DNA of 64,000 bases from Marivita lacus (GCF_014637725.1 NZ_BMFC01000014.1:1-64000); one strand, 5' to 3'; positions 46,033 to 55,910 are shown, counted from the first letter of the stretch. The notes: generated by a model from the sequence alone, not told the origin. Translations and numbers: made by a program.

Positions 46033-46226
46033 CCAAGCGTCTGAGCAGCGTCACAGAAACCGCTTTCCTCCCCAACCAGATCGCGACAAGAACCGGGGGC
46101 ATCAGGCGGAATTCTTAAGCGGGAATTCAGTGTGAATTCCGACTCTCACGTATTTGAAAACAAGCCATCCATGGTATGGGTGCCCATTGGATTTTTCCCA
46201 AAGAACATTTTCAAACGGTAAAACAG

Positions 46227-46556
46227 ATGCTTGTTGTCGATCTTTTTTCGAACAAGACCTTTTTGGTCATCGCCGCTGGTTTAGGCTACGCAGTCGCGAC
46301 AATTCTCATGAAAATCGCATCCCACGAAACAACAACGGTCCTGATCGGAACGATTGCGATCGTCCTGGCAGCCGTTGTCACCGCCGAGATCCTGCTGCTG
46401 CGGCAGGTCGATCTGGGCCTTGCCTATATCGCCATTATGGCCACCGAGACGCTTCTGGTGCTCGGGGCAGCTTATTTCGTCGGTCAACCCTTGTCAGGCC
46501 GCGAGCTTGCAGGCGGCGCACTGGTATTGGCGGGCGTGGCCATCGTCAGCTTCTGA
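46227..46556 (+). CDS. small multidrug-resistance/EamA-like membrane protein
   Basis: 109 residues, four predicted helices, from the ATG at 46227. The sequence FLVIAAGLGYAVATILMKIASHETTTVLIGTIAIVLAAVVTAEILLLRQVDLGLAYIAIMATETLLVLGAAYFVGQPLSGRELAGGALVLAGVAIV has the shape of half an EamA/DMT protein or an SMR protein. The conserved membrane Glu of SMR proteins would be in VTAEILLLR or ATETLLV. Ribosome site is weak. Possible efflux pump; substrate unknown. Confidence 0.8.
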   Translation: MLVVDLFSNKTFLVIAAGLGYAVATILMKIASHETTTVLIGTIAIVLAAVVTAEILLLRQVDLGLAYIAIMATETLLVLGAAYFVGQPLSGRELAGGALVLAGVAIVSF

Positions 46557-46591
46557 CAACCCGCCACCGCCCGCTTGTCGAACCGGTCTCG

Positions 46592-47353
46592 TCATTGCCG
46601 GATGCGCCAGCCTGTCTTGAAGATCCACCAGATCACCGCAAGGCACAGCATTGTAAACGCCCCAATTGCCAGCAGGCTCAGCCCGATGGGCACATCCGCC
46701 AGCCCGAAGAACGACCAGCGGAATCCCGACACGAGGTAGACCACCGGGTTGAAGAACGAGATTGTCTGCCACACCGGCGGCAGCATCGAGATCGAATAGA
46801 ACGACCCGCCGAGGAACACCAAGGGCGTCACGATCAGCAGTGGAACCAGTTGCAGCTGTTCGAAATTGCCCGCCCAGATGCCGATGATGAAGCCCAACAG
46901 GGAAAAGCTCAGGCAGGTCAGCACCAGAAACAGGAGCATCGCGAAGGGGTGCTGGATCGACAGGTCCACGAACAGCGCCGATGTGCCAAGGATGACCACA
47001 CCGATGAACAGCGCCTTGGTGGCCGCAGCCCCGACATAGCCCATGACGATCTCGAGAAAGTTGATCGGGGCCGACAGCAGTTCATAGATCGTGCCGATGA
47101 ATTTCGGGAAATAGATGCCGAAGCTCGCATTCGAGATCGCCTGCGTCATCACCGACAGCATGATCAACCCCGGCACGATGAACGCGCCGTAGGATATGCC
47201 ATCGACCTGGTCGATGCGGCTGCCGATGGCGGCACCGAAGACCACGAAATAGAGCGAGGTCGAAATCACCGGCGACACGAAGCTTTGCAGAAGCGTTCGG
47301 AAGAACCGCGACATCTCAAAAACATAGATCGCGCGAATGGCCTGCCAGTTCAT
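46592..47353 (-). CDS. ABC-2 type exporter permease
   Basis: 253 residues, six membrane helices. The ABC-2 pattern is [36 protein letters not shown] and a C-terminal [53 protein letters not shown], similar to NodJ/DrrB permeases. It shares ATGA with its ATPase gene. Substrate unknown. Confidence 0.92.
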   Translation of the reverse strand: MNWQAIRAIYVFEMSRFFRTLLQSFVSPVISTSLYFVVFGAAIGSRIDQVDGISYGAFIVPGLIMLSVMTQAISNASFGIYFPKFIGTIYELLSAPINFLEIVMGYVGAAATKALFIGVVILGTSALFVDLSIQHPFAMLLFLVLTCLSFSLLGFIIGIWAGNFEQLQLVPLLIVTPLVFLGGSFYSISMLPPVWQTISFFNPVVYLVSGFRWSFFGLADVPIGLSLLAIGAFTMLCLAVIWWIFKTGWRIRQ

Positions 47354-48282
47354 GCTGCATCCTCCTGTTTCGTCACCAGCCCGACAAAGATGTCCTCAAG
47401 CGAGTTTTGCCGCGTCTGCAGGTCGCGCAGGACCAGTCCCGCCTCGCTGATATCGCGGATCAGCGTGGCAATCCCGGTTCGGTCCTTCGACGTGTCGTAC
47501 GTGTAGACAAGCACCTGTCCGTCTTCCTCGATCCGCAAACCGCGATCTGCAAGGGCTGTTGGCAACGCTGTCACCGGCTCGTGCAATTCGATCCGCAATT
47601 CCTTTTGCCCCAAACGCGTCATGAGCGCGGTCTTTTCCTCGACCAGCAGGATCTCGCCCGCGTTGATCACGCCGATCCGGTCTGCAATCGCCTCGGCCTC
47701 TTCGATGTAATGCGTGGTCAGGATGATTGTCACACCGGACTGTTTCAGCCCCGCCACGATGTCCCACATATCGCGGCGCAGCTCCACATCGACGCCCGCG
47801 GTCGGTTCATCCAGGAACAGCACGCGCGGTTCATGCGCCAGCGCCTTGGCGATCAGCACGCGGCGTTTCATGCCGCCGGACAATTCCATGATCTTGTTGT
47901 CGCGCTTGTCCCACAGCGACAACTGCCGCAGGATGCGCTCCAGCAGCGCGTCATCCTTGGGTTTGCCGAACAACCCGCGCGAGAACCGCACCGTGTTCAT
48001 CACCCGCTCGAAAGGTTCGAGGTTGATCTCCTGTGGCACCAGCCCGACCAGCGACCGCGCCCCGCGATAGGCCGTGACAACATCATGCCCGCCCACGGTG
48101 ATCGTGCCGGATGTGGGCTGCGTGATGCCGCAGATCGTCGAAATCAGCGTTGTCTTGCCCGCGCCGTTCGGCCCGAGCAGCGCGAGGATTTCACCCTCGT
48201 GGATGTCCAGCGACACGCCCTTCAGCGCCTCGAACCCGGTGGCATAGGCTTTGCGCACGTTCGTGATCCGAACCATCGGCAT
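47350..48282 (-). CDS. ABC exporter ATP-binding protein
   Basis: 310 residues. Walker A GPNGAGKT at 37-44, signature [20 protein letters not shown], Walker [14 protein letters not shown] and switch His in TTHYIEEAE. The NodI/DrrA-type C-terminal extension follows. It pairs with the permease encoded directly downstream. AGGAGGG lies upstream of the ATG. Confidence 0.95.
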   Translation of the reverse strand: MPMVRITNVRKAYATGFEALKGVSLDIHEGEILALLGPNGAGKTTLISTICGITQPTSGTITVGGHDVVTAYRGARSLVGLVPQEINLEPFERVMNTVRFSRGLFGKPKDDALLERILRQLSLWDKRDNKIMELSGGMKRRVLIAKALAHEPRVLFLDEPTAGVDVELRRDMWDIVAGLKQSGVTIILTTHYIEEAEAIADRIGVINAGEILLVEEKTALMTRLGQKELRIELHEPVTALPTALADRGLRIEEDGQVLVYTYDTSKDRTGIATLIRDISEAGLVLRDLQTRQNSLEDIFVGLVTKQEDAA

Positions 48283-48430
48283 CAGGCATCCCTCCTCTTC
48301 ATGCAGGCAAAGTGCACACCTAATACAGCGCTGCGCAGACGCAATGCCGAAACACGTGCGCCAGAACGCATGGCCTGTGCAGGTCGCTTTTTGGCCTGAC
48401 CTTTCGGGCCACCCGGCCTATGCCTGCATC

Positions 48431-49411
48431 ATGACCACCTTGACCGACTCCCATATCGCGCGCGGCATCACGCTTGTCTGCATCGGCGTCTTCGCCATTT
48501 CGATCAATGACATGCTGATCAAGATGCTGTCGGACGGCTATCCGCTGCACCAGATCGTGTTCACCCGCACAGCCATCGGGATCATCCTGTCCTTCGTGAT
48601 GCTGCATCTCGAAGGCGGGCTGTCGCTCTTGCGCACCAACCGCCCCAGCCTGCACATCCTGCGCGGGTTGACGCTGGTGGCGGCCAACATGACCTTCTTC
48701 GCCTCGCTGGCGGTGCTGCCGCTGGGGCTGACCACGGCGCTCTTCTTTGTCGGCCCGCTGTTCATCACGCTGTTCAGCTTTCTCTTCCTTGGGGAAAAGG
48801 TCGGCCCCCTGCGGCTGGGCGCGATCGTGTTCGGGTTCATGGGCGTGATCGTCATGCAGGAACCCTGGAGCGACGGGTCGGAATACGGCCCGCCCTGGCT
48901 TTTTGCGCTGCCGGTGATCGCGGCGTCACTTTACGCGGCGATGGCCGTGATGACCCGTGCACTGGGCGTCAAAAGCACCGCGGCCGCGCTCACCATCTAC
49001 AATCAGGTGATGTTTCTCGTGGTCTCGAGCCTGTTCTACCTTCTTGTCGGACAGGGTCAGGCCGATCCCGGCCCAGACGCGCCCAGCTTGCATTTCCTGT
49101 TGCGCGCATGGACATGGCCCAGCCAGCAGGACTGGCCACTGTTCATCCTGACGGGGGTCTGCAACGGCATCATCGCCTATTGCATCACGGCAGCCTACCG
49201 CATGGCGCCTTCGGCCAGCATCGCGCCGTTTGAATATATCGGATTGCCGCTGGCGATCTTCTGGGGCTGGCTTTTCTTTGCCGAATGGCCAACGCCCTCG
49301 ATCTGGACGGGCTGCGCGATGATTCTTGGCGCGGGCCTCTTCGTGTTCCTGCGCGAACGCCGCAAGGGCAAGGTCATCGTGCCAAAACGCCCCGGCGGCC
49401 ATATGCGCTGA
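48431..49411 (+). CDS. DMT-family (EamA) transporter
   Basis: 326 residues, ten helices in two EamA halves: ...SINDMLIKMLSDGYPLHQIVFTRTAIGIILSF and SLYAAMAVMTRALGVKSTAAALTIYNQVMFLV. The second half ends in ASIAPFEYIGLPLAIFWGWLFFAEWPTPSIWTGCAMILGAGLFVFLRERR. Such proteins export metabolites or amino acids. It is convergent with hemE, with a short CTCCC-gtat-GGGAG hairpin between (49415-49428). Confidence 0.9.
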   Translation: MTTLTDSHIARGITLVCIGVFAISINDMLIKMLSDGYPLHQIVFTRTAIGIILSFVMLHLEGGLSLLRTNRPSLHILRGLTLVAANMTFFASLAVLPLGLTTALFFVGPLFITLFSFLFLGEKVGPLRLGAIVFGFMGVIVMQEPWSDGSEYGPPWLFALPVIAASLYAAMAVMTRALGVKSTAAALTIYNQVMFLVVSSLFYLLVGQGQADPGPDAPSLHFLLRAWTWPSQQDWPLFILTGVCNGIIAYCITAAYRMAPSASIAPFEYIGLPLAIFWGWLFFAEWPTPSIWTGCAMILGAGLFVFLRERRKGKVIVPKRPGGHMR

Positions 49412-49450
49412 CACCTCCCGTATGGGAGATGCCAAGGCTGGTGTGGAGAC

Positions 49451-50485
49451 TCAGGCGCTGCGCACCGTGTCGATCATCAGCTGCACGTTCTCGGGATCCG
49501 CATCCGGCGTGATCCCGTGCCCGAGGTTGAAGATATGTGGCCCGTTCCTGAGCGCATCCACAACCTTGCGGGTCTCATCGACCAATTCCTGACCGCCAGT
49601 CACCATGTGACGCGAGGCAAGGTTGCCCTGCACACAGCCACCGGGCTGCACATGCTTGGCCACCCATTCCGGGCTGACGCTGTCATCGACCGCGACGCAA
49701 TCCGCACCGGTCTCGGCATGGAAGCCGATATACTTGTCGCCGGCCTGACGCGGGAAGGCGATGACCGGAATGCCCGGATGCCGGCGCTTGAGTTCCTCGG
49801 TGATGACACGGGCGGGTTGGAGCGCATAGCGATTGAAATCCTCGCCCTGAAGCGATCCCGCCCAGCTGTCGAAGATCTTGACCACTTCGGCACCGGCGTC
49901 GATCTGCGCCGAGAGGTAATCAATCGTGCTTTCGGTCAACCGCTCGAGGATCGCTTCGAAGAGCGCGCGGTTCTCGTATTTCAGCGCATGCGCCGGGCCT
50001 TGGTCGGGCGTGCCGCGCCCGGCGATCATGTAGGTCGCCACGGTCCATGGCGCACCCGCAAAGCCTATCAGCGTGGTCTCTTCCGGCAGTTCGCGCCGCA
50101 GGATGCGGATGGTCTCGTAGACCGGGTTCAGCGTGTCGTGGATCATCTCGCCACGACCCAGCTTGTCGAACTCGGCCTGCGTTGTGATCGTGGACAGGCG
50201 CGGGCCTTCACCCGTGACGAACCACAGATCCGCTCCCAGCGCCTGCGGCAGCAGCAGGATATCGGCAAACAGGATCGCCGCATCGAACCCGTAGCGCCGG
50301 ATCGGCTGCAAGGTGACTTCGGCGGCAAGCTCCGGATTATAGCAGAGCGACAGGAAATCCCCGGCCTGCGCACGGGTCGCGCGATACTCGGGCAGATACC
50401 TGCCAGCCTGACGCATCATCCAGATCGGCGGGGTCGGAAGAGTTTCGCCCGCGAGGGCACGGAGGATGGTTTTTGTCTGGCTCAT
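49451..50485 (-). CDS. hemE: uroporphyrinogen decarboxylase
   Basis: 344 residues. Converts uroporphyrinogen III to coproporphyrinogen III. The N-terminal signature [17 protein letters not shown] is intact, as are [19 protein letters not shown] and [30 protein letters not shown] precedes the ATG. It is divergent from hemC with 101 bases between the two starts. Confidence 0.98.
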   Translation of the reverse strand: MSQTKTILRALAGETLPTPPIWMMRQAGRYLPEYRATRAQAGDFLSLCYNPELAAEVTLQPIRRYGFDAAILFADILLLPQALGADLWFVTGEGPRLSTITTQAEFDKLGRGEMIHDTLNPVYETIRILRRELPEETTLIGFAGAPWTVATYMIAGRGTPDQGPAHALKYENRALFEAILERLTESTIDYLSAQIDAGAEVVKIFDSWAGSLQGEDFNRYALQPARVITEELKRRHPGIPVIAFPRQAGDKYIGFHAETGADCVAVDDSVSPEWVAKHVQPGGCVQGNLASRHMVTGGQELVDETRKVVDALRNGPHIFNLGHGITPDADPENVQLMIDTVRSA

Positions 50486-50533
50486 CAGGTCTTTCCTTGT
50501 CTATTGCCTTCGGATCAACCGTAGAAAAGCATA

Positions 50534-50569
50534 TGTCAAGACAAGCATGGTTGTCAGGACAAGTTTACA
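50534..50569. promoter_or_regulatory. paired dyads and a PpsR-like box in the hemE-hemC gap
   Basis: TGTCAAGACA (50534-50543) and TTGTCAGGACAA (50551-50562) are two dyads of the form TGTC-NN-GACA, 18 bases apart. The second begins a TGT-N12-ACA string (50552-50569), the consensus of PpsR/CrtJ regulators of tetrapyrrole genes. A match of six fixed bases is weak evidence by itself. Confidence 0.4.
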
Positions 50570-50586
50570 TGCATAAAGATCGATTC

Positions 50587-51537
50587 ATGACGATTGACTT
50601 GCCCACACCCGCCAAACCCCTGAACATCGGCACGCGCGGATCCCCGCTCGCTTTGGCTCAGGCCCACGAAACCCGCGAACGACTGGCCAAGGCCTTCGAT
50701 TTGCCCTTTGAGGCCTTCACCATCGTCGTCATCAAGACGACAGGTGACAGGATCATCGACCGCCCGCTGAAAGAAATCGGCGGCAAGGGTCTGTTCACCC
50801 GCGAAATCGAAGACGACATGCTCTCGGGCAAGATCGACATCGCGGTCCATTCGATGAAGGACATGCCCGTTCTGCAACCCGGCGGGCTGCTGCTTGACAC
50901 CTACCTGCCACGCGAAGACGTGCGGGACGCATTCATCTCGCCGGAATTCACCGGCATCGCGCAACTTCCCGAAGCGGCCATTGTCGGCACGTCGTCGCTG
51001 CGCCGCCGCGCGCAATTGCTCAACCGGCGGCCTGACCTGAACGTGGTCGAATTCCGCGGCAACCTGCAAACCCGGTTGAAGAAACTGGATGACGGCGTGG
51101 CCTCCTGCACCTTCCTCGCGATGGCCGGTCTGAACCGCCTGCGCATGGACGAGGTGCCGAAAACCGCCATCGACTCGACCGACATGCTGCCCGCCATCGC
51201 ACAAGGCGCCATCGGCATCGAACGCCGCGCCAACGACATGCGCGCCGCCGAGATGCTGGCGGCGATCCACGACACGCAGACGGGCCAACGCCTTGCCGCC
51301 GAACGCGCCTTTCTGGCCGAACTCGACGGCTCCTGCGAAACGCCGATTGCCGGTCTGGCCGAATTGGACGGCGACACGCTGCACCTGCGCGGCGAAGTGC
51401 TCCGTCCGGACGGGTCGGTTTCACATGCCGATCAGATCAGCGGCCCGATTTCAGACGGTGCCACGATGGGCAAGGCGCTGGCCCGCACGCTTCTGGATCG
51501 CGCGGGTCCCGGCTTTTTCGACTGGCATACGAATTGA
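50587..51537 (+). CDS. hemC: hydroxymethylbilane synthase (porphobilinogen deaminase)
   Basis: 316 residues from the ATG at 50587; the ATG at 50569 would add six residues. It joins four porphobilinogen units. Seen are LNIGTRGSPLALAQAHETR, the active-site lysine/aspartate region GKIDIAVHSMKDMP and GTSSLRRRAQLL. The dipyrromethane-cofactor cysteine is Cys250 (LDGSCETPIAG). It precedes hemE in the pathway by two steps; the genes are divergent. Confidence 0.96.
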   Translation: MTIDLPTPAKPLNIGTRGSPLALAQAHETRERLAKAFDLPFEAFTIVVIKTTGDRIIDRPLKEIGGKGLFTREIEDDMLSGKIDIAVHSMKDMPVLQPGGLLLDTYLPREDVRDAFISPEFTGIAQLPEAAIVGTSSLRRRAQLLNRRPDLNVVEFRGNLQTRLKKLDDGVASCTFLAMAGLNRLRMDEVPKTAIDSTDMLPAIAQGAIGIERRANDMRAAEMLAAIHDTQTGQRLAAERAFLAELDGSCETPIAGLAELDGDTLHLRGEVLRPDGSVSHADQISGPISDGATMGKALARTLLDRAGPGFFDWHTN

Positions 51538-51549
51538 ACGCTGTGCCGG

Positions 51550-52356
51550 TTACTCCGGCACGGCAAAGGTCAGTGATGCCCAGAGGCTTTCCCACACGGG
51601 GTCGTTTTCCGCCCGCGGCTCAAGCGGCCGCAGCACCACCGCATCGGCAAGATAGGCATAACCCGGCTGCACCGGCAGGGTGACGCGACCGTTGGCATCC
51701 GTGCGATGCAGCGTCACCGTGACCTTGCCCGAAGGCGGTCTTGCGAACAGTTCGACCTGCGCATCGGCACGCGGCGCACCGTTGTAGAGCACTCGAATCG
51801 GCAAACCACCCGCCATGTTGTCGGTATAGGGGTTCGCCTCGGCCACGATCTCGGTCAAAAGCCCGACCTTTGCATCCTTGCCTGCGCCATCGCCCACCGC
51901 GATCAGACTCTTGGCATAGCGGCTGTAAAGCTCGACAAACCCAGTTTCGGGCAAGCCACGTGCCGCATGGTCGGCCAGAACACGGTCGAAATCCTTGTGC
52001 TCGACGAAATTCACGAATTTCTGCCATTCGTCATAGGTCAGCGTGTAATCGGTGGTCTGGTGGATGATCACGCACAACCCGTCCTGCGGCGCTGCGACAT
52101 TCAACGCGGGACGATCCCCCGCGCGGCCCGGCACGGCATCCAAGTCACCGGCGCATCGCATGTCGAACCGCTCGAAACTGCGTTCAAGATAGGGTTGCTC
52201 TGCCCCGGCAAAATTCTCTCCAACGCGCAGGGCCGCCACCAGGGTGCCATCCGACGCCACGGTATAATCGACGGGATCAATCCAGAACTCGTGCGCCGAC
52301 AGTGAGACCGGCAAGCTGGCAAGTGCCACCACGCTCAGGATATTCGAAAATTTCAT
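51550..52356 (-). CDS. DUF4198 periplasmic protein
   Basis: 268 residues with a signal peptide (MKFSNILSVVALASLPVSLSA) directly followed by HEFWIDP. That His-rich mature N-terminus is characteristic of DUF4198/NikM-like proteins connected with metal (often nickel or cobalt) uptake. A C-terminal Ig-like fold shows PIRVLYNGAPRADAQVELF and the repeat TLHRTDANGRVTLPVQPGYAYLADAVVL. It overlaps the SRPBCC gene by 4 bases. The metal role is inference. Confidence 0.82.
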   Translation of the reverse strand: MKFSNILSVVALASLPVSLSAHEFWIDPVDYTVASDGTLVAALRVGENFAGAEQPYLERSFERFDMRCAGDLDAVPGRAGDRPALNVAAPQDGLCVIIHQTTDYTLTYDEWQKFVNFVEHKDFDRVLADHAARGLPETGFVELYSRYAKSLIAVGDGAGKDAKVGLLTEIVAEANPYTDNMAGGLPIRVLYNGAPRADAQVELFARPPSGKVTVTLHRTDANGRVTLPVQPGYAYLADAVVLRPLEPRAENDPVWESLWASLTFAVPE

Positions 52357-52820
52357 GCGGTTTTTTCCAGCTTATGTTCGATGCCGCGTGCGAAATCGGT
52401 CATGCGTTTCTTGAACCTCTTGTTGATGTTCGACCGCGCCAGCTTGAGCGATTGCACCAGAAGCCGGGCCGACAGCGTCTTGGGTGTCATCTTGAACACC
52501 ACGTTCACCCGCGTCCGATTGGGCGACATTGGCACCAGCTCGATCAGCGTATTGGTCTCGAGCCCACCGGACGCGCCCTCGAATTGCACCATATTGGGCG
52601 CATCGCAGGCCGCAAGGATGATCTTGGCAGTTCGCTCCTTGCCGCGAAACCGAAAGGTCGATTCCCAGCCTTCGCCAATCGTGGGCTCGGCCCCGCGAAA
52701 CTGTCGCCGCACGTCAATGCCGCGCCGCATGGCCTGCCGCTCCAACGCGTCGAATGCCGTCAATTCCGCGAAGACATGCTCAATCGGTGCAGCCACATCC
52801 TCGGTTCCCGTCACTTGCAT
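52353..52820 (-). CDS. SRPBCC-family protein
   Basis: 155 residues of the START/Bet v1-like lipid- or ligand-binding fold: GTEDVAAPIEHVFAELTAFDALERQAMRRGIDV, WESTFRFRGKERTAKIILAACDAPNMVQFEGASGGLETNTLIELVPMSPNRTRVNVVFKMTPKTLSARLLVQSL. Cytoplasmic, function unknown. Its stop overlaps the DUF4198 start as ATGA, so the two genes are coupled. Confidence 0.85.
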   Translation of the reverse strand: MQVTGTEDVAAPIEHVFAELTAFDALERQAMRRGIDVRRQFRGAEPTIGEGWESTFRFRGKERTAKIILAACDAPNMVQFEGASGGLETNTLIELVPMSPNRTRVNVVFKMTPKTLSARLLVQSLKLARSNINKRFKKRMTDFARGIEHKLEKTA

Positions 52821-52859
52821 CGGCTCGCCCCCGTTCGATACAGTTGGACTAGACTTGCC

Positions 52860-53828
52860 TCATTCCAGCGTATCGGCAAGCCAGTTGCGCAATAAAAAAT
52901 GCGCGATGGCGCCTTTGCGCGCAGGCAACAGCCCTGTTCTCAGCCCCGCGACCGCATCCATCACCTCTTCACGGCTGACCCAAAGCGCGTCTTCGATCTC
53001 GTTTGGATCAATCGTGATCTCTTCGCTGGTCGCGATGCCGTGGCACCCGAACATGAGCGACGCGGGAAACGGCCAGGGCTGACTGGACAGGTAACGCACC
53101 TCGCCAACCCGCACACCCGCCTCTTCCCAGACCTCGCGGCGCACCGCCGCCTCGATGGCCTCGCCCGGTTCAACAAAGCCAGCGAGGCAGGAATACATCC
53201 CCTCGGGCCAGCCCGGCGAGCGGCCCAGCAGAACCTTGTTGCCGTGAGTGATCAGCATGATGACCACCGGGTCGGTGCGCGGGAAATGGCTGCCTCCGCA
53301 GGCCTGACACACCCGTTGCCAGCCCGCCTGCGTCACATCGCTGGGCGCACCGCAGCGGGCGCAAAACCCATGTGTCTCGTGCCAGCCCATGATCGCCTTG
53401 GCGGTCGCCGCCAGTTCCGCGTCACGCGTACTCAGCACCGTCATGACACCGCGCAGTTCGGCAAAGCCGTGATCCGCAGGCAGTGTCGGATGGGTCTGCA
53501 CGCTCTTGTCGACAAAGGCGCCGATCTGGCTCAGATCCGTGTCCGGAACCCAGTCCGAAATGTCATGCGCAAACCGCGCGGCGCCGTCCTCGCGGCCCAA
53601 CAGGATCGGCATGCTGCGCGCCTCTTTCAAAATCGGATGATCCAGCGGCAATCGAACCAGCGCGCACGCCCCATCCGACTGGGCGACAAGCGGCTTGCCC
53701 TTCCACATCAGAATCGTCCGGGTCGCAGCATCCTGCAACAGCGCGGCAATCGCCGGGATATCTCCCCTGAGTTCCGCCGCTCGATCCAGCCCCGAGCCGC
53801 CAAAAGTCACCTGTTCCGCGCTGCGCAT
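52860..53828 (-). CDS. nudC: NAD+ diphosphatase
   Basis: 322 residues. Cleaves NAD(H) to NMN(H) and AMP, and can remove NAD caps from RNA. The zinc ribbon has Cys156, Cys159, Cys174 and Cys177. The Nudix box GFVEPGEAIEAAVRREVWEEAGV is at 217-239, followed by the NudC signature SSQPWPFPASLM. It lies 39 bases upstream of the SRPBCC gene on the same strand. Confidence 0.95.
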   Translation of the reverse strand: MRSAEQVTFGGSGLDRAAELRGDIPAIAALLQDAATRTILMWKGKPLVAQSDGACALVRLPLDHPILKEARSMPILLGREDGAARFAHDISDWVPDTDLSQIGAFVDKSVQTHPTLPADHGFAELRGVMTVLSTRDAELAATAKAIMGWHETHGFCARCGAPSDVTQAGWQRVCQACGGSHFPRTDPVVIMLITHGNKVLLGRSPGWPEGMYSCLAGFVEPGEAIEAAVRREVWEEAGVRVGEVRYLSSQPWPFPASLMFGCHGIATSEEITIDPNEIEDALWVSREEVMDAVAGLRTGLLPARKGAIAHFLLRNWLADTLE

Positions 53829-53947
53829 TGCGTCTCACCCTTGCTGTCACGGATTGCGCTTGCCACGCGGGGACGAAAAGAACAATGCACACAGCAGGAT
53901 TTGCCGCGCTCGACGGGTTGCAATCCGGGCGGGCCTCTACTATCTGG

Positions 53948-54052
53948 ATCGTTGAGAGGTTGGCGCGGGCGAGCACCTCGCCAACCCGGTCAGGTCCGGA
54001 AGGAAGCAGCCGTAACGAGCCCCGCTTGGGTCGTTGTCCAGCCTCTCACCTA
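53948..54052 (+). ncRNA. ffs: signal recognition particle RNA (small bacterial type)
   Basis: Contains the invariant SRP domain IV: CAGGTCCGGAAGGAAGCAGC followed by CGTAACGAG (53990-54018), with the GGAA tetraloop and Ffh-binding internal loops. The closing arms pair GAGAGG (53954-53959) with CCTCTC (54042-54047). The hairpin is about 100 bases long. It directs Ffh and nascent membrane proteins to FtsY. Ends are approximate. Confidence 0.92.
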
Positions 54053-54087
54053 CTCCAATATCATCATTCCTGAATGCCTTTGAAGTT

Positions 54088-54114
54088 GGCCAAACGCGCC
54101 GTTGCGCGTTGGCC
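54088..54114 (+). terminator. hairpin downstream of the SRP RNA gene
   Basis: GGCCAAACGCGC pairs with GCGCGTTGGCC around a CGTT loop, with one bulged A. No strong T run follows. It is located 36 bases past the SRP RNA and may end its transcript or that of the convergent small gene. Confidence 0.45.
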
Positions 54115-54133
54115 ATCCCCGAGACCAAGGTGG

Positions 54134-54328
54134 CTACCCCTGCAGCCACATGGTCAGCGCCGTTCCGATCAGCAGGAGCAATGCAACGGCCCCCGTGATC
54201 TTGGTTTCCATGCCAAGGTGATTTTCGCTCTGGTCGGTCGCCTGATGGCGCCAGATTTCGCGCAGCAAAACCAAGAGAAGCACCGAAAGCGGCAGGAAGA
54301 ACAAAACCGCAAACGTGTTTTCCATCAT
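54134..54328 (-). CDS. small two-helix membrane protein
   Basis: 64 residues from the ATG at 54328 (GGGGGA 9-10 bases upstream); the adjoining ATG at 54325 is possible. Two hydrophobic helices, FAVLFFLPLSVLLLVLLREIW and ITGAVALLLLIGTALTMWL, are joined by a polar loop RHQATDQSENHLGMETK. Not recognised. The balanced hairpin topology argues for a real gene; expression evidence is lacking. Confidence 0.5.
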   Translation of the reverse strand: MMENTFAVLFFLPLSVLLLVLLREIWRHQATDQSENHLGMETKITGAVALLLLIGTALTMWLQG

Positions 54329-54926
54329 TTGGGGTCGTCCCCCGGTGCACCGAGCGCACCCAAGGCTGCGCGGGAACATCCCGTCTCACGCGGTGACTGA
54401 GCGAGAGCGACAAAACCCGGCAAGTTTGGTGGAGTTAAGAGGAAACCAAACCGCACTTTCGGGTTGGTCGGAACAGGTGCGGGAATAGCCCAGTCGCCAA
54501 GCGAGTGAACAAGAACCTCATGCCTTTGCGGCGTCACGATCAAAGTCTCCAAGCCCGGATGCGCCGGGCGCGGTTCGCCACTGACCCATGCAAGATGACG
54601 CCCCCATCAGACGACAGGCCGGCGCCATTGCATGTCTGGCTTCGCTGAGATCATGCCGGAAACCATCCCGCACAAGGGCCGGTCGCAAATAAATATTCCG
54701 CACACTCGCGCTTGACTGCAAACGGCCAATCGCCGCGTCCACACAGCGCGAGTTCCGGGTCCCCGACACGCATCATGCAGCGGTGCAAGGCTGCACCTTT
54801 GCGCTGCTCAGGAACTTCTGAACACCAGCCGGGAACCGGAACGGTGCCTTCCAGAGTTGACTGTCAGAGACACACAGAAAGCCATTCTCTTGAAGTCTTG
54901 GCAATTGAAACAAAAATGGAATCAAC
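54329..54926. other. 598-base region without a supported gene
   Basis: Between the small membrane protein and the antiporter I see no gene with a plausible start and family. Short open frames on the minus strand begin with TTG or lack ribosome sites. The last 100 bases become A/T-richer (for example GCAATTGAAACAAAAATGG) and should hold the antiporter promoter. Confidence 0.5.
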
Positions 54927-55910
54927 ATGTTGGAAATTTGGCTGCCTCTTATCGCAGGTCTTGTCCTGCTGATCGCCGGGGGTGAATTCCTTGTCAGGGG
55001 TGCAGTTCAGGTTGCAACGCGGTTTGGCGTGTCCCCTCTGGTCATCGGGCTGACACTGGTCGGGTTTGGAACGTCGACACCCGAGCTTGTCACCTCGGTT
55101 CAGGCAGCCTTGTCGGATGCGCCCGGGATCGCCTACGGCAACATCGTCGGCTCCAACATCGCCAACATCCTGCTGATTGTCGGCGTCGCCGCGCTCATCA
55201 GCCCGATGATCATCTCTTCTGTTGCATTAAAACGCGATGGGGCTGTCATGCTGGCCGTTGCCATCGTGTTTTCGGCCGTGGCTTTTGCGATGCCGCTTGG
55301 CCGTCCGCTTGGCGCACTCTTCATCGCGGGGCTGATCGTCTACGTGTATTTGGCGTTCCGGCAGGAAAAGATGTCCGCGCCCGCCGGTCACGGCGCGGTT
55401 TATGACAAGAGCCTCGCATTGCAGGGAACCGACACCGCACTCGCCCCCGATGCGCCTGCACAGGGGTCTCTGCTGACACCAATCCTCATTGCACTCGCCG
55501 GGATTGTACTTGTGGTGATCGGTGGCCGTTTCCTAGTGGAGGGCGCTGTCTCGTTGGCACGGGGCTTCGGCATTTCCGAGACCGTCATCGGCCTGACCAT
55601 CGTCGCCATCGGCACCTCGATGCCCGAATTCGTGACCTCGGTGGTGGCCGGGCTGCGCAAGCAGGGCGACGTGGCGTTCGGCAACATCGTCGGGTCGAAC
55701 ATCTACAACATCCTCGGGATCGGCGGCTTCACGGCGCTGATTTCGCCGGGCGCGGTGCCGACAGAGATCGCGACTTTCGACAACCTTGTCATGATCGCGG
55801 TGACGCTTGCGCTGGTTGCCTTCGCCTGGACGGGCCTCAGGATCGCCCGCTGGGAAGGCGCGGTGCTTTTGGCCGGATACATCACCTACGTCTACGTCAT
55901 CTGGCCTTGA
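54927..55910 (+). CDS. calcium/sodium antiporter (YrbG family)
   Basis: 327 residues, ten helices in two inverted repeats. Each repeat has the cation-binding alpha-repeat: GFGTSTPELVTSVQAAL with GNIVGSNIANILLIVG in the first half, AIGTSMPEFVTSVVAGL with GNIVGSNIYNILGIGG in the second. It exchanges Na+ or H+ for Ca2+ across the inner membrane. Confidence 0.94.
   Translation: MLEIWLPLIAGLVLLIAGGEFLVRGAVQVATRFGVSPLVIGLTLVGFGTSTPELVTSVQAALSDAPGIAYGNIVGSNIANILLIVGVAALISPMIISSVALKRDGAVMLAVAIVFSAVAFAMPLGRPLGALFIAGLIVYVYLAFRQEKMSAPAGHGAVYDKSLALQGTDTALAPDAPAQGSLLTPILIALAGIVLVVIGGRFLVEGAVSLARGFGISETVIGLTIVAIGTSMPEFVTSVVAGLRKQGDVAFGNIVGSNIYNILGIGGFTALISPGAVPTEIATFDNLVMIAVTLALVAFAWTGLRIARWEGAVLLAGYITYVYVIWP

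Noticed and set aside
46154-46180. TTGAAA ... TATGGG as sigma-70 promoter of the SMR-like gene
   Set aside because: The spacer is only about 15 bases and the -10 box is poor; not reported as a promoter.
54325-54552. 75-codon minus-strand frame upstream of the small membrane protein
   Set aside because: It starts at TTG without a ribosome site, overlaps the better-supported two-helix gene and matches nothing.
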